Shown in pieces: positions 16,954 through 26,419 of a stretch of DNA of 43,687 nucleotides. The notes under the pieces were generated by a model. It was not told the origin of the DNA and searched no databases. It was given only the letters and a program-made list of their open reading frames with translations. Each line of letters begins with the position of its first letter. Within the stretch, counting starts at the first letter, position 1. A program made the position numbers and the translations under genes. This DNA is from a bacterium (GTDB lineage: Bacteria > Actinomycetota > Acidimicrobiia > Acidimicrobiales > Bin134): positions 10,927-54,613 of the forward strand of contig JAPPMA010000065.1 of assembly GCA_028819295.1 (NCBI GenBank), written 5' to 3'.

Positions 16954-19292
16954 ACCCGATCCACCTGTACGGCTGCAGGGCTGAACCGCTCCTTAGCTAC
17001 CTTGCGGGACTCGGGGTCGTTCGACTAGTTGCCGAGCAGGTCACCCCCGAAGTGTCAGCCCGATGGGATGGCAACCATTTGGTGATTGCTGCCCAGGAGT
17101 TGGACGAGACGATGCTCATCGAGTTTTTTGCCGATGACTACATACCAACCGCGGTGATATCTCCATGGAATAGCGGGGGAGGATTTCAAGACGAAGGAAA
17201 GCTTACTTCACCATCTGCTCAAAGACTCGTAGAAAGGGTCGCGGAAAGCAGTCATCCAAGGCTAGCTCCCTATCGGGATGCCATTGTTGCTGCTAGACGA
17301 GCACGGCAGACGGCCAGACATTACGGGTTGGCTAAAGATGGCAAAATTATTGGAAAAGATAAAGAAAAGGCGCAGTTTATTGAACTTTGTAGAGCGAAGC
17401 TCCCTGACGAAGCACTACCCTGGCTCGACGCATCAGTTGTACTTCTTGACAACGATATCGCCTTTCCATTGATTCTCGGAACTGGGGGAAATATTGGTAG
17501 AAGGGATCTTTCGGTAGGCTTTCTTGAACAGTTGGAAGCTCTTGACTTTTTTGGCGGACCATCCAATCATTCACAAGAAGGGTCTATGGAGTCTCCATCA
17601 GTGAGACCTCTTCTCAATCACGCTCTCTTTCGTGATAGTGAAGCTGAACTTTGTAGAAGTACGGCTAGCCAGTTTGACCCGGGCGGGGTAGGCGGTCCAA
17701 ACAGTTCCTCGACAGGAGACGCCGATCCCCTCGCTAACCCATGGAGTTTCGTGCTCGCCATGGAAGGGGCCATGGTGTTTGCCAGCGCCGCGGCCCGCAG
17801 GCTTAGCGCAGAAAGCCAAGCAGGTCCTAGCAAAGTCAGTATGCCTTTCACCGTAGCTGCAACGGTGGTGGGATACGGCTCAGCAGCGGAAAGCGAAAGT
17901 CCAAAGGGCGAGCTATGGGCACCACTGTGGCGCGACGAAATGTCATACCGGGAGATACGAAATTTCATCTCAGAGGGGCGATCCCAATGGGGCCGCAACC
18001 AAGCCCGGTCGGGGCTTGATTTTGTCCGAGCGACCGCGACTTTGGGCGTTGATCGTTCTGTTGATGAGTTCGTCCGCTACCTGATCAGCGATCGACATGG
18101 ACAGAGTCCGCTAGCCGTTCCAATTGGCCGATACAAGGTCAGCAACAGCGTGAGACCTGAGGCCGATCTTCTACGTCAGCTCGACGACTGGGTTGGTCGG
18201 GCCAGGTCAAACCAGGAACCAGGCGCGGTTACCGCGGCGTTGAATGCTCTGGATCGGGCACAGTTCGCTGTGGCAACTCATGGTGGAGCGCGCCGCCTCC
18301 AGGCAGTGCTTACCGCACTCGCTGAGGCCGAGCAGGCAGTATCTCGATCACCCAAATATCGCGATGATCGGCGCCTTCATCCCATCGACGGACTATTGGC
18401 CCAAGAGTGGTTGCCGGTGCTTGACGACGGCTCCACTGAGTTCCGGATTGCCGTTGGGCTGGCATCACTCAGCGATAGGACGCCCTCAGGCATGCCTAGC
18501 GGCGCAGAAGCCGTCAGGGGAAGCCTCGCGACGCTTTTTCGCCCGGTGAGCCGTGCCCGGTATGGCTTGAATTGGTCAAGTGGCGGACCAAGGGTGCCCA
18601 ACTTCGGTCGCTGTCCGATATTCGAAGTCATCAACGATGCCTTTGGGGCCCGCGCCGTCCTCTCAGCCTCCAAGCGGTCCGACAAAGAGGCTGATGGTCA
18701 AAATGCAGGCCTGCCCTTCGCCTTCGACTATGGCCTTGGAGTTGACATCGCCGATGTTGGATACCTTCTATGCGGGCAGTTTGACGAGCAGCGGCTAAGT
18801 GAGATTCTGGCGGGCCTGTTGCTGTTGGAATGGGAGGACGCCTTCAGCGTTGCCGCCAAATGCCTATCCGCTGTTCCAGATGACCCGGTGGCCCGGCTAC
18901 ACGCCGCGAGCCGCCCCATCTATGTTGTGCTCGCTCCATTCTTTGCTGGACGGCTACCGGTCGCCCCAACGGACACCGAGCCGAATCCCATCCGATCGAT
19001 CGCAGTACGTCCACGACCCGAGTGGATTGGAGCGATCCGAACCGAAGCCGCCCACACCGCAGCCAGGTCGGCCGCCCACCTGCTTCGGGGACGCGGTTGG
19101 AGGCTGATTGCTGACAAATTCGAGCAGACGAGCATCGAACCCGGCCGCTTGGCGACTGCGCTGCTGTTGCGCCTTGATCGAGCAGGCAACGATCAGCGCC
19201 AGCTTCGATTCCTACTCAACCACCAAAGCACAATTGAGACTCGCTGGTCAGCGGGTCGAGAAAGGCAGGAGCCACACCATGAGCAAGCGTGA
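16950..19292 (+). CDS. csx17: Csx17, large subunit of type I-G effector
   Basis: A 780-residue Csx17 (Cas8u2), the large Cascade subunit of type I-G expected to read the PAM. It begins with the family signature HLYGCRAEPLLSYLAGLGVVRLV and carries the PWNSGGGF motif near residue 70. The GTG start overlaps the cas3 stop (GTGA), so translation is coupled. The stretch 17150-17680 is clearly more AT-rich than the rest of the gene, suggesting a mosaic or recently exchanged segment. The frame is intact throughout. Confidence 0.85.
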   Translation: MNPIHLYGCRAEPLLSYLAGLGVVRLVAEQVTPEVSARWDGNHLVIAAQELDETMLIEFFADDYIPTAVISPWNSGGGFQDEGKLTSPSAQRLVERVAESSHPRLAPYRDAIVAARRARQTARHYGLAKDGKIIGKDKEKAQFIELCRAKLPDEALPWLDASVVLLDNDIAFPLILGTGGNIGRRDLSVGFLEQLEALDFFGGPSNHSQEGSMESPSVRPLLNHALFRDSEAELCRSTASQFDPGGVGGPNSSSTGDADPLANPWSFVLAMEGAMVFASAAARRLSAESQAGPSKVSMPFTVAATVVGYGSAAESESPKGELWAPLWRDEMSYREIRNFISEGRSQWGRNQARSGLDFVRATATLGVDRSVDEFVRYLISDRHGQSPLAVPIGRYKVSNSVRPEADLLRQLDDWVGRARSNQEPGAVTAALNALDRAQFAVATHGGARRLQAVLTALAEAEQAVSRSPKYRDDRRLHPIDGLLAQEWLPVLDDGSTEFRIAVGLASLSDRTPSGMPSGAEAVRGSLATLFRPVSRARYGLNWSSGGPRVPNFGRCPIFEVINDAFGARAVLSASKRSDKEADGQNAGLPFAFDYGLGVDIADVGYLLCGQFDEQRLSEILAGLLLLEWEDAFSVAAKCLSAVPDDPVARLHAASRPIYVVLAPFFAGRLPVAPTDTEPNPIRSIAVRPRPEWIGAIRTEAAHTAARSAAHLLRGRGWRLIADKFEQTSIEPGRLATALLLRLDRAGNDQRQLRFLLNHQSTIETRWSAGRERQEPHHEQA

Positions 19293-20244
19293 AATGTACA
19301 CAATCGACCTGAGGGCTGTCCCTTCAGATCGGTTCCAGCCCACCGGATTTCCGGACTTGGGTGCAGCCAAGTTTCAGAAACCGGCTGGTCCAAACAACGA
19401 ATGGGTCGATGCCATCCTCGTTGAATCTGCTCAATCCATGGCAAACCGGTTTGAAGCGGTGGGATGGAGTGAGGAGCACCAAGAACCCGTCGCAGCGCTA
19501 CTGGGCCTACCGTGGGTCAAAGTTGTTGCCAAGGACGACGGCCGCTACCTGACTTCGAGTCGTACTGAGGCCCATCGGCTGGCATCGGCTTTCGTGAAAG
19601 ACAGTGACACCGCCGACGGTAGAGACATGGTCGACGAGATCCGCAACCGCTTCGACCTGGCCGACGATACGCCTATTTCTCCGAGCAAAATAGCTTCTGC
19701 AATTTTCGCTCTCGATCCCCTGTGCCTCATACACGGGGTGTTCTTCGCAGACAAGCGATGGCCTGGCCAGCCCAAAATAGCCAGAGGGCTTACTGGATTT
19801 ATTGAGGCGACCGATGTCAGGGAGGCATATTCTGGCGGCGTAAAGCGCGATGGTGTTCGGCATAATTTGGGTGATGGAGGTGGTACCGCCGAAGGGTACG
19901 GAAGCGTTCCATATCCCCGCACCGAGTACACCGCCCGCTCAATCGCCTTGTACGTATCTATCGACGTAGGACAGATGGAGGCATATGGCCTGTCTACGAA
20001 TGCGACGAAGTTGCTGCTCGCCATCGCGCGGTGGGAAGTTCGCTCGATTCTTGACCTGGGCCTGCGACTACGAACCGCTTGCGAGTTCGAACCGATTAAC
20101 GACGGGGATCTAGCTGGACTCGCAGACATCGATGCGTTGGCCTCGGAAATCAGTGATCTCATCAGTGGCGGAGTTGATGAGCTTCAGGACTCTGATGGAT
20201 CGCCATTGGTGGTTCGCTGGTCGGATAGGAAGAAGCGCTCGTAG
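19279..20244 (+). CDS. csb1: Csb1 (Cas7 backbone subunit, type I-G)
   Basis: A 321-residue Csb1/GSU0053 protein, the Cas7-like backbone that coats the crRNA. The start is ATG 19279 with AGGAG 8 nt upstream, inside the end of csx17 (14-nt overlap); the open frame extends further upstream but that part is only csx17 in another frame. Family features: LVESAQSMANRFE near residue 50, SRTEAHRLASAFV, DPLCLIHGVFF, ARGLTGFIEATDV and YPRTEYTARSIALYVSID. It is intact and ends one base into csb2. Confidence 0.88.
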   Translation: MSKREMYTIDLRAVPSDRFQPTGFPDLGAAKFQKPAGPNNEWVDAILVESAQSMANRFEAVGWSEEHQEPVAALLGLPWVKVVAKDDGRYLTSSRTEAHRLASAFVKDSDTADGRDMVDEIRNRFDLADDTPISPSKIASAIFALDPLCLIHGVFFADKRWPGQPKIARGLTGFIEATDVREAYSGGVKRDGVRHNLGDGGGTAEGYGSVPYPRTEYTARSIALYVSIDVGQMEAYGLSTNATKLLLAIARWEVRSILDLGLRLRTACEFEPINDGDLAGLADIDALASEISDLISGGVDELQDSDGSPLVVRWSDRKKRS

Positions 20245-21656
20245 TGACAGCCATCCTCCGGGTGGAGTTCCCATGGGGCAAGTACCACGCCACTGAATGG
20301 GGGCGGAACGTAAACGAGGGCCAACCCGAGTGGCCTCCGTCACCATGGCGCATCCTCCGGGCGCTGTTCGCTACTTGGAAGAACCGTTGTGCGCATCTTC
20401 AGGATGAGGATGTTGAGGCAGCTCTGAGTCAGCTTTCAGGACCTCCCACGCTCCATCTTCCTGCGATGAGACCTGCTCATCTGCGCCACTACATGCCTCA
20501 GAAGAGCTATCGCTCGGTCGGGAAACCGGACACGACACTTACCTTCGATCCATTTGCAGTTATCGATCCACAAGTGCCGGCCTACATTCAGTGGGATGCC
20601 GAATTAGCTGAAGGCCCAACGGCTGCTCTTGGTGAGATCGCAGCGGCGCTCTCCTATCTCGGGAGATCAGAGTCCATCTGTAGGGCGGAGCTCGTGTCCC
20701 GAGTCGAACAGCCAGCACCGGAGTTATGGAAACCAGCAGGACCTCAGGATCACGTAAACACCGAAGTCTTGTGCCCTCAACAGCCATTCAAGTTGAGTTA
20801 CTTGCTTCAAAGTCCCGACACTGTCAGGAAGAACGGGCGAATCATTCCACCCGGAAGCCACCTTGTCCCGTACACGAGGGTTGACCTGACGCAGGGCGCA
20901 CCCTCAGCAACTGATTGGCGGCCCACTTATGCAGCAGTCCGATTGGCTGTACATCCCAGGCCTCGACCCACAATTGCCAACGCCGTGGCTGTTGGTGAAC
21001 TGCTTCGACGAACTGCACTTAAAAAGCACGGTGAGCCCTCAGAAACGCTCAGCGGCAAACAACCGTCGGGCGATCGCAATCGCGGCAGACACGAACATGC
21101 CCACTACTTCTCACTGACACCGGGCCATAGACTGGATGCTGGGGCACCTATTGATTCACTCGTGGTGTGGGCACCGGGCCGTCTAAATGGGGACGAACTC
21201 GCGGCACTCGCCCAAGTGAAATGGCTCAGAGCCGGTCGAGCGGCCAGTGACGTGCCTGACATCGCAGTAGCCGTCGCTGCCTTCGGCGAAATTGAAGAAG
21301 TCGCCCCTGAAATCGTTGGTCCCGTATCCACCTGGAGATCTCGTACTCCGTTTGTACCAGGGAGACACCGCCAAAAGCTCTCTTGGAACGACCACATCCA
21401 AATTGAGATCGCTCGTGAGCTTTCGGTATACCGCGACCTGCCTGCGCCAACATCAGTAACCGTGCTCGATGACGATACGCGGAGGTATCGTCGCCGCCGA
21501 CTCCCGCCCAAAGAAACAATAGGCGGTAGCCGACGCGCAGCTTTCGTAGAGATCAGGTTCAAGCATCCGGTCAAAGGTCCGATCATTCTCGGTTCGATGA
21601 GCCATTTTGGTCTTGGTCTGTTTCTTCCTGCCGAATCCGAATCCAATCCGGTATGA
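20244..21656 (+). CDS. csb2: Csb2 (Cas5-Cas6 fusion, type I-G)
   Basis: A 470-residue Csb2/GSU0054 protein, the signature subunit of type I-G, a Cas5-like domain joined to a Cas6-like domain that should cut pre-crRNA. N-terminus: LRVEFPWGKYHATEWGR and PEWPPSPWRILRALFATW, typical of the family. C-terminus: SHFGLGLFLP, the glycine-rich Cas6-like loop. A histidine-rich HEHAHYFSLTPGHR segment lies near residue 285. The GTG start overlaps the csb1 TAG by one base. The catalytic residue for RNA cleavage cannot be named with confidence. Confidence 0.87.
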   Translation: MTAILRVEFPWGKYHATEWGRNVNEGQPEWPPSPWRILRALFATWKNRCAHLQDEDVEAALSQLSGPPTLHLPAMRPAHLRHYMPQKSYRSVGKPDTTLTFDPFAVIDPQVPAYIQWDAELAEGPTAALGEIAAALSYLGRSESICRAELVSRVEQPAPELWKPAGPQDHVNTEVLCPQQPFKLSYLLQSPDTVRKNGRIIPPGSHLVPYTRVDLTQGAPSATDWRPTYAAVRLAVHPRPRPTIANAVAVGELLRRTALKKHGEPSETLSGKQPSGDRNRGRHEHAHYFSLTPGHRLDAGAPIDSLVVWAPGRLNGDELAALAQVKWLRAGRAASDVPDIAVAVAAFGEIEEVAPEIVGPVSTWRSRTPFVPGRHRQKLSWNDHIQIEIARELSVYRDLPAPTSVTVLDDDTRRYRRRRLPPKETIGGSRRAAFVEIRFKHPVKGPIILGSMSHFGLGLFLPAESESNPV

Positions 21657-21729
21657 GGCGATCATCCCGTAGAAGCGCTCAGGACGGCTACAGCACCTCT
21701 TGCCCGCTAGCCAGAGGTGATCTGGTCTC

Positions 21730-23370
21730 GTGAGTGATGTGCCTGATCTCGTTCCGGCCAGGATGGTCAACGAGTTCGAGTACTGTCCGCGGCTGTTCTA
21801 TTTGGAGTGGGTCCAGTCTCGTTTTGAGGACAACCCTGACACCGTCGAAGGTCGCTATGTGCATCGAAACGTGGATGCCGGCGGGGGGCGCATTGACGAT
21901 CCCGATGAAGACAGCCCGGTGCGCAAGGCCCGATCAGTTACTGTCAGCTCTGAGAATCTGGGGATAATCGCCAAGGCCGACATCATTGAGGGCAGGGGGA
22001 GCAAGGTCACCCCGGTTGAGGTGAAGCGGGGGAGGCCGCCGAGGCATGGGCCGGCGTGGTCTCCTGAGCTTGTGCAAATCTGCGCCATTGGGCTCATACT
22101 CCAAGACAACGGGTATGACTGCTCGGAGGGTCAGATCTTCTTCGCCGAGTCGCGTGAGCGAGTCAAGGTGCCCTTTGACGAGAAGCTGGTGTGGCAAACC
22201 CTGAACGTGTTGAGAGACTTGAAAGAGGTTGCTGGCTCTCCTGATCCACCGCCTCCACTCGTTGACAGCCCCAAATGCCCTCGATGCTCTCTGGTGGGCA
22301 TCTGCTTGCCTGACGAAACGAATCTTCTGGCTAACCGATCGGATGTCCCACCCCGTCGTCTGACTCCCAGGGATTCCGCGGCCCGGCCCCTCTACGTGAC
22401 AGAGCAAGGCACCCGGATTGGGGTCAGGAAGGGAAGGGTCACGGTTTCTCAGCAGAAGGATGTTCTTCAGGAGGTCAGGCTTATTGATGTCTCTCAAGTG
22501 TCGATCTACGGCAATGTGCAGATTAGCTCCCAGGCCATGAGGGCGATGTTCGATCAGCAGGTTCCAGTCTGTTGGTTTTCCTACGGCGGCTGGTTCCAGG
22601 GCATCGCCCATGGTCTGCCTTCCAAGCACGTTGACCTTCGGAGACGTCAAGTTGCCATCGCCGCGCAGGCGGGTCTGCCTATAGCCCGAAAGATGGTTGA
22701 GGGGAAGATCAGGAATTCAAGGACGCTGCTGCGGCGGAACTCGCGAAGCGACGTCAAGCCCGTTTTGGAGCAGTTGAAGGCGACTGCTGATCAGACCGCT
22801 GAGGTGGACACTGTTGAGTCGCTGCTGGGCGTGGAGGGTGCAGCAGCCCGGCTCTACTTCTCAGGGTTTTCTGAGATGCTGAAGGATGACTCGTTGGGAA
22901 CCTTCGACTTCCAAGGGCGAAATAGAAGACCTCCCCGCGATTCGGTGAATTGTCTGCTTTCCTATGGCTACTCATTGCTTACAAAGGATCTCACCTCAGT
23001 TGCCTTAGCGGTTGGTTTCGACCCCTACTTGGGGGTCTTCCACAAGCCGAGATTCGGGCGCCCGGCGCTGGCCCTTGACCTTGCTGAAGAGTTCCGCCCT
23101 CTCATCGCCGACTCAGTTGTGGTCAACGTGATCAACAACGGCGAGATTCAGGAGAACGGGTTCATTGTGAGGGCTCAAGGCGTTGCCTTGACTCAGCAAG
23201 GGCGTCGATCGTTCATCGCCGCCTATGAACGCCGCCTCGATCAAGAAGTGACTCATCCGGTCTATGGATACAAGATCACCTATCGCCGCGTCCTCGAGGT
23301 CCAGGCGCGGATGCTGGGTGCTTACTTGCTCGGCGAGATCCCCGAGTACGTGCCGTTCATGACGAGGTGA
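21730..23370 (+). CDS. cas4-cas1: Cas4-Cas1 fusion, adaptation integrase
   Basis: A 546-residue fusion typical of type I-G. Residues 1-195 are Cas4, an iron-sulfur nuclease that trims prespacers and checks the PAM: C19 in EYCPRLFYLEW, EVKRGRPPRHG, and the C183/C186/C192 cluster in KCPRCSLVGIC. Residues 215-546 are Cas1, the spacer integrase, with metal ligands E369 (GVEGAAARLYF), H438 (VFHKPRFG) and E453 (ALDLAEEF). All key residues are present, so adaptation looks functional. The GTG start has AGAGGTG upstream, and cas2 follows after 3 nt. Confidence 0.93.
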   Translation: MSDVPDLVPARMVNEFEYCPRLFYLEWVQSRFEDNPDTVEGRYVHRNVDAGGGRIDDPDEDSPVRKARSVTVSSENLGIIAKADIIEGRGSKVTPVEVKRGRPPRHGPAWSPELVQICAIGLILQDNGYDCSEGQIFFAESRERVKVPFDEKLVWQTLNVLRDLKEVAGSPDPPPPLVDSPKCPRCSLVGICLPDETNLLANRSDVPPRRLTPRDSAARPLYVTEQGTRIGVRKGRVTVSQQKDVLQEVRLIDVSQVSIYGNVQISSQAMRAMFDQQVPVCWFSYGGWFQGIAHGLPSKHVDLRRRQVAIAAQAGLPIARKMVEGKIRNSRTLLRRNSRSDVKPVLEQLKATADQTAEVDTVESLLGVEGAAARLYFSGFSEMLKDDSLGTFDFQGRNRRPPRDSVNCLLSYGYSLLTKDLTSVALAVGFDPYLGVFHKPRFGRPALALDLAEEFRPLIADSVVVNVINNGEIQENGFIVRAQGVALTQQGRRSFIAAYERRLDQEVTHPVYGYKITYRRVLEVQARMLGAYLLGEIPEYVPFMTR

Positions 23371-23373
23371 CCC

Positions 23374-23673
23374 ATGACGCAAGGACGAAGGAGATTTTTG
23401 GTGGCCTATGACATCCGCGACCCCAAGCGCCTTCGGAAAGTCCACAAGACGATGGTGGGCTACGGCTGGTCGATGCAATACAGCGTGTTCATCTGCGACC
23501 TCGATGCGATGGAGCTCATTGCCATGAAGACCGAACTAGGAGAGATCATCCATCATGCTGAAGATTCCATTGCTATGATCGACATCGGTGATCCTGGCCA
23601 GCGAGGCAGAGACTGCTTTCAATTCATGGGAGTATCTGTTCCCCTGCCGACCAGTGGCCCAGTCATTTTGTGA
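23374..23673 (+). CDS. cas2: Cas2, adaptation subunit
   Basis: A 99-residue Cas2 that bridges Cas1 dimers during spacer integration. It has the ferredoxin-like start RRFLVAYDIRDPKRLRKVHK with the conserved D13, then YGWSMQYSVFICDLD and DSIAMIDIGDPG. GAGGTGA precedes the ATG. It is the last cas gene and the array leader begins directly after its stop. Confidence 0.93.
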   Translation: MTQGRRRFLVAYDIRDPKRLRKVHKTMVGYGWSMQYSVFICDLDAMELIAMKTELGEIIHHAEDSIAMIDIGDPGQRGRDCFQFMGVSVPLPTSGPVIL

Positions 23674-23843
23674 TGCGAGCGCTGAGGCAGGCTGCGATAT
23701 GCCCAGCAGCGCTCGGAACCGCATGGACACAAGGATTTTGACGCTCTTTGACAGCTGAATAGATGCCAGCAGATGCTTCCTCCACATTACCGCTCGCAAA
23801 TACTCGCAAACCCGCAGTTCAGGGTAGGCGAATAGAGCGAGCA
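23674..23843 (+). promoter_or_regulatory. CRISPR leader
   Basis: A 170-bp noncoding stretch between cas2 and the first repeat, on the side where a leader is expected because the degenerate repeat is at the far end. A possible promoter is TTGACG at 23738-23743 with TAGATG 16 bp later. CTCGCAAA occurs twice with a 10-bp period (23793-23800, 23803-23810), and GCTCGC (23792-23797) has an inverted partner GCGAGC (23837-23842) two bases from the first repeat. These may guide integration. The promoter call is weak. Confidence 0.6.
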
Positions 23844-26274
23844 ATTCGGGGGGTTATTGAACCCCCCCTTCATTGAAGCTCGCTCGCGGCCAGCATGAGG
23901 GACGAGGAGCGGGCCATTCGGGGGGTTATTGAACCCCCCCTTCATTGAAGCTCGGACAGCTGGAGCACCCAGTGCGGGATGCCGAGCTATTCGGGGGGTT
24001 ATTGAACCCCCCCTTCATTGAAGCGTCGCGGCGGGCAGCAGCCTTGTGCCGAGCTCGATGAATTCGGGGGGTTATTGAACCCCCCCTTCATTGAAGCCGG
24101 ACCATGCCGAGTCGCCGGCGGCGTTGCGGGCGGATTCGGGGGGTTATTGAACCCCCCCTTCATTGAAGCTTGTACCTGCCGGGCGCGACCGGCGCATGGC
24201 AGGCATTCGGGGGGTTATTGAACCCCCCCTTCATTGAAGCGCCTGCCGCGAGTGCGGCGACCCGACCCGCGGGCTGATTCGGGGGGTTATTGAACCCCCC
24301 CTTCATTGAAGCGCGTCGTTCGGCCACGACGAGCCGCCCGCACTCGACATTCGGGGGGTTATTGAACCCCCCCTTCATTGAAGCCCGGGGGGGACGCCGG
24401 CGGAGATCGCGTCGTACAGATTCGGGGGGTTATTGAACCCCCCCTTCATTGAAGCCGCGAGGATGTGACGTCGCAGTGATTGGGGGGGGTTTCATTCGGG
24501 GGGTTATTGAACCCCCCCTTCATTGAAGCTAGCCGCCGCCCGGCGGCGGTCAGAAGGGGTCCGAGATTCGGGGGGTTATTGAACCCCCCCTTCATTGAAG
24601 CGTCGGCGCCGCCAGGGACTGCATGAGCGACCGCATCATTCGGGGGGTTATTGAACCCCCCCTTCATTGAAGCGTCGTAGCCGCCCTCCTGCCACGCGAC
24701 CAAGTCTCATTCGGGGGGTTATTGAACCCCCCCTTCATTGAAGCCTTGTCGCCGGCGAGGACGACGCGGAAGGTGACGTCATTCGGGGGGTTATTGAACC
24801 CCCCCTTCATTGAAGCGGGAGGATGGTCTGGGCTTTGGTGGCGGCGCGGCGGATTCGGGGGGTTATTGAACCCCCCCTTCATTGAAGCATGCGCCACTGG
24901 TACGCCGCCGAGCGACACTGGCCCCATTCGGGGGGTTATTGAACCCCCCCTTCATTGAAGCACGGCGGTGGCGGCGATCACGGCGATGCCGGCGGCGGAT
25001 TCGGGGGGTTATTGAACCCCCCCTTCATTGAAGCATCGACTCCGACGGCGACGGGCTGGCCGACGGGTTCAATTCGGGGGGTTATTGAACCCCCCCTTCA
25101 TTGAAGCGACCTCTTCGAAATGGTGTGGAGGCGCCCGTCGTCCGATTCGGGGGGTTATTGAACCCCCCCTTCATTGAAGCCCGCACGCGACCGGGCCGTA
25201 GGCGATGACGGTTTTGGCATTCGGGGGGTTATTGAACCCCCCCTTCATTGAAGCAGTCCGCCCGCCGCATGTGGATCGGGTAGTCGAGATTCGGGGGGTT
25301 ATTGAACCCCCCCTTCATTGAAGCTACGGGCTGGTCGCATCCGTCGTCGCGGCACAGTGATTCGGGGGGTTATTGAACCCCCCCTTCATTGAAGCTGGGC
25401 GGGCAGCTCCTTGGACTGGCTGCGGATTTGGCCGATTCGGGGGGTTATTGAACCCCCCCTTCATTGAAGCAGGAAGGCTATGGCGTTGTCGGGGGGCACG
25501 CCGGCGATTCGGGGGGTTATTGAACCCCCCCTTCATTGAAGCGGCGGCGGCGGCGCCCATGTCGAGCACATGGCCAATGATTCGGGGGGTTATTGAACCC
25601 CCCCCTTCATTGAAGCTTGCTGTTGCTTCACCCCCGATGCTGCCATATGCCGAATTCGGGGGGTTATTGAACCCCCCCTTCATTGAAGCACCACGCAGGC
25701 GGCGCTCACCGCGCCCGGCCCGCCCGCGATTCGGGGGGTTATTGAACCCCCCCTTCATTGAAGCGCAGCAGCGATGACAGAGGCAGAAAACGGGTCCACC
25801 CATTCGGGGGGTTATTGAACCCCCCCTTCATTGAAGCACGGCGCGGACCTCGACCCACCAGTCTGCGCCGGCGGTCATTCGGGGGGTTATTGAACCCCCC
25901 CTTCATTGAAGCGCGTAAACCGCATTCGTCGAATGCTCGGAGTACGCCCGATTCGGGGGGTTATTGAACCCCCCCTTCATTGAAGCGGCAGGCGCCGCCC
26001 GGGGCCGACCTCCGAGGCCAGATTCGGGGGGTTATTGAACCCCCCCTTCATTGAAGCAGCAGTTTTCGTAACGTAGTATGCGGCTTTGGTGAGATATTCG
26101 GGGGGTTATTGAACCCCCCCTTCATTGAAGCTCGCCGCAGTCCGACGGCGTGACCGCCGCCTACTCGATTCGGGGGGTTATTGAACCCCCCCCTTCATTG
26201 AAGCATGAACAGGTCGTTCGAGCAGGACCTCATGGGCGCCATTCGGGGGGTTATTGAACCCCCCCCATTGAAGC
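23844..26274 (+). CRISPR. type I-G CRISPR array, 34 repeats and 33 spacers
   Basis: The 36-bp repeat consists of ATTC, six G, TTATTGAA, seven C, TTC and ATTGAAGC. G6-TT can pair with AA-C6 around an ATTG loop, giving an 8-bp stem for Csb2 processing. By analogy with related arrays, the last eight bases would be the crRNA 5' handle AUUGAAGC, so transcription is on the + strand. Spacers are 34-39 bp and mostly GC-rich; I saw no duplicated spacer. Repeats at 25580 and 26168 have eight C. The final repeat (26241-26274) has lost TT, marking the old end of the array. Confidence 0.98.
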
Positions 26275-26277
26275 GTC

Positions 26278-26293
26278 AGTGATCCTCACTTTT
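26278..26293 (+). terminator. weak hairpin after the array
   Basis: AGTGA-TCC-TCACT followed by TTT lies four bases after the last repeat. The 5-bp stem is short, so it is only a possible terminator of the pre-crRNA. The rest of 26294-26419, before the HNH gene, shows no clear signal. Confidence 0.3.
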
Positions 26294-26419
26294 GCACCTT
26301 CTATCATTAGGTGTTTTGTATTGTTGGATCGTGTTGCTTTGGAATATGTTCAAGAAATATCCCAGATGAGGTGGTTGAAGTACGGGTAACTGTCACAGGT
26401 GGGTTGTATTCTCGTGGGT

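Noticed and set aside
19108..19278. N-terminal extension of csb1
   Set aside because: This part overlaps csx17 in a different frame; the ATG at 19279 has a ribosome site and the family match begins there.
24018..25967. Open frames through the CRISPR array encoding repeated MKGGFNNPPN or GGLLNPPFIEA units
   Set aside because: They are translations of the 36-bp repeat, which is a multiple of three and has no stop in these frames; spacer lengths break the frame irregularly. Not genes.
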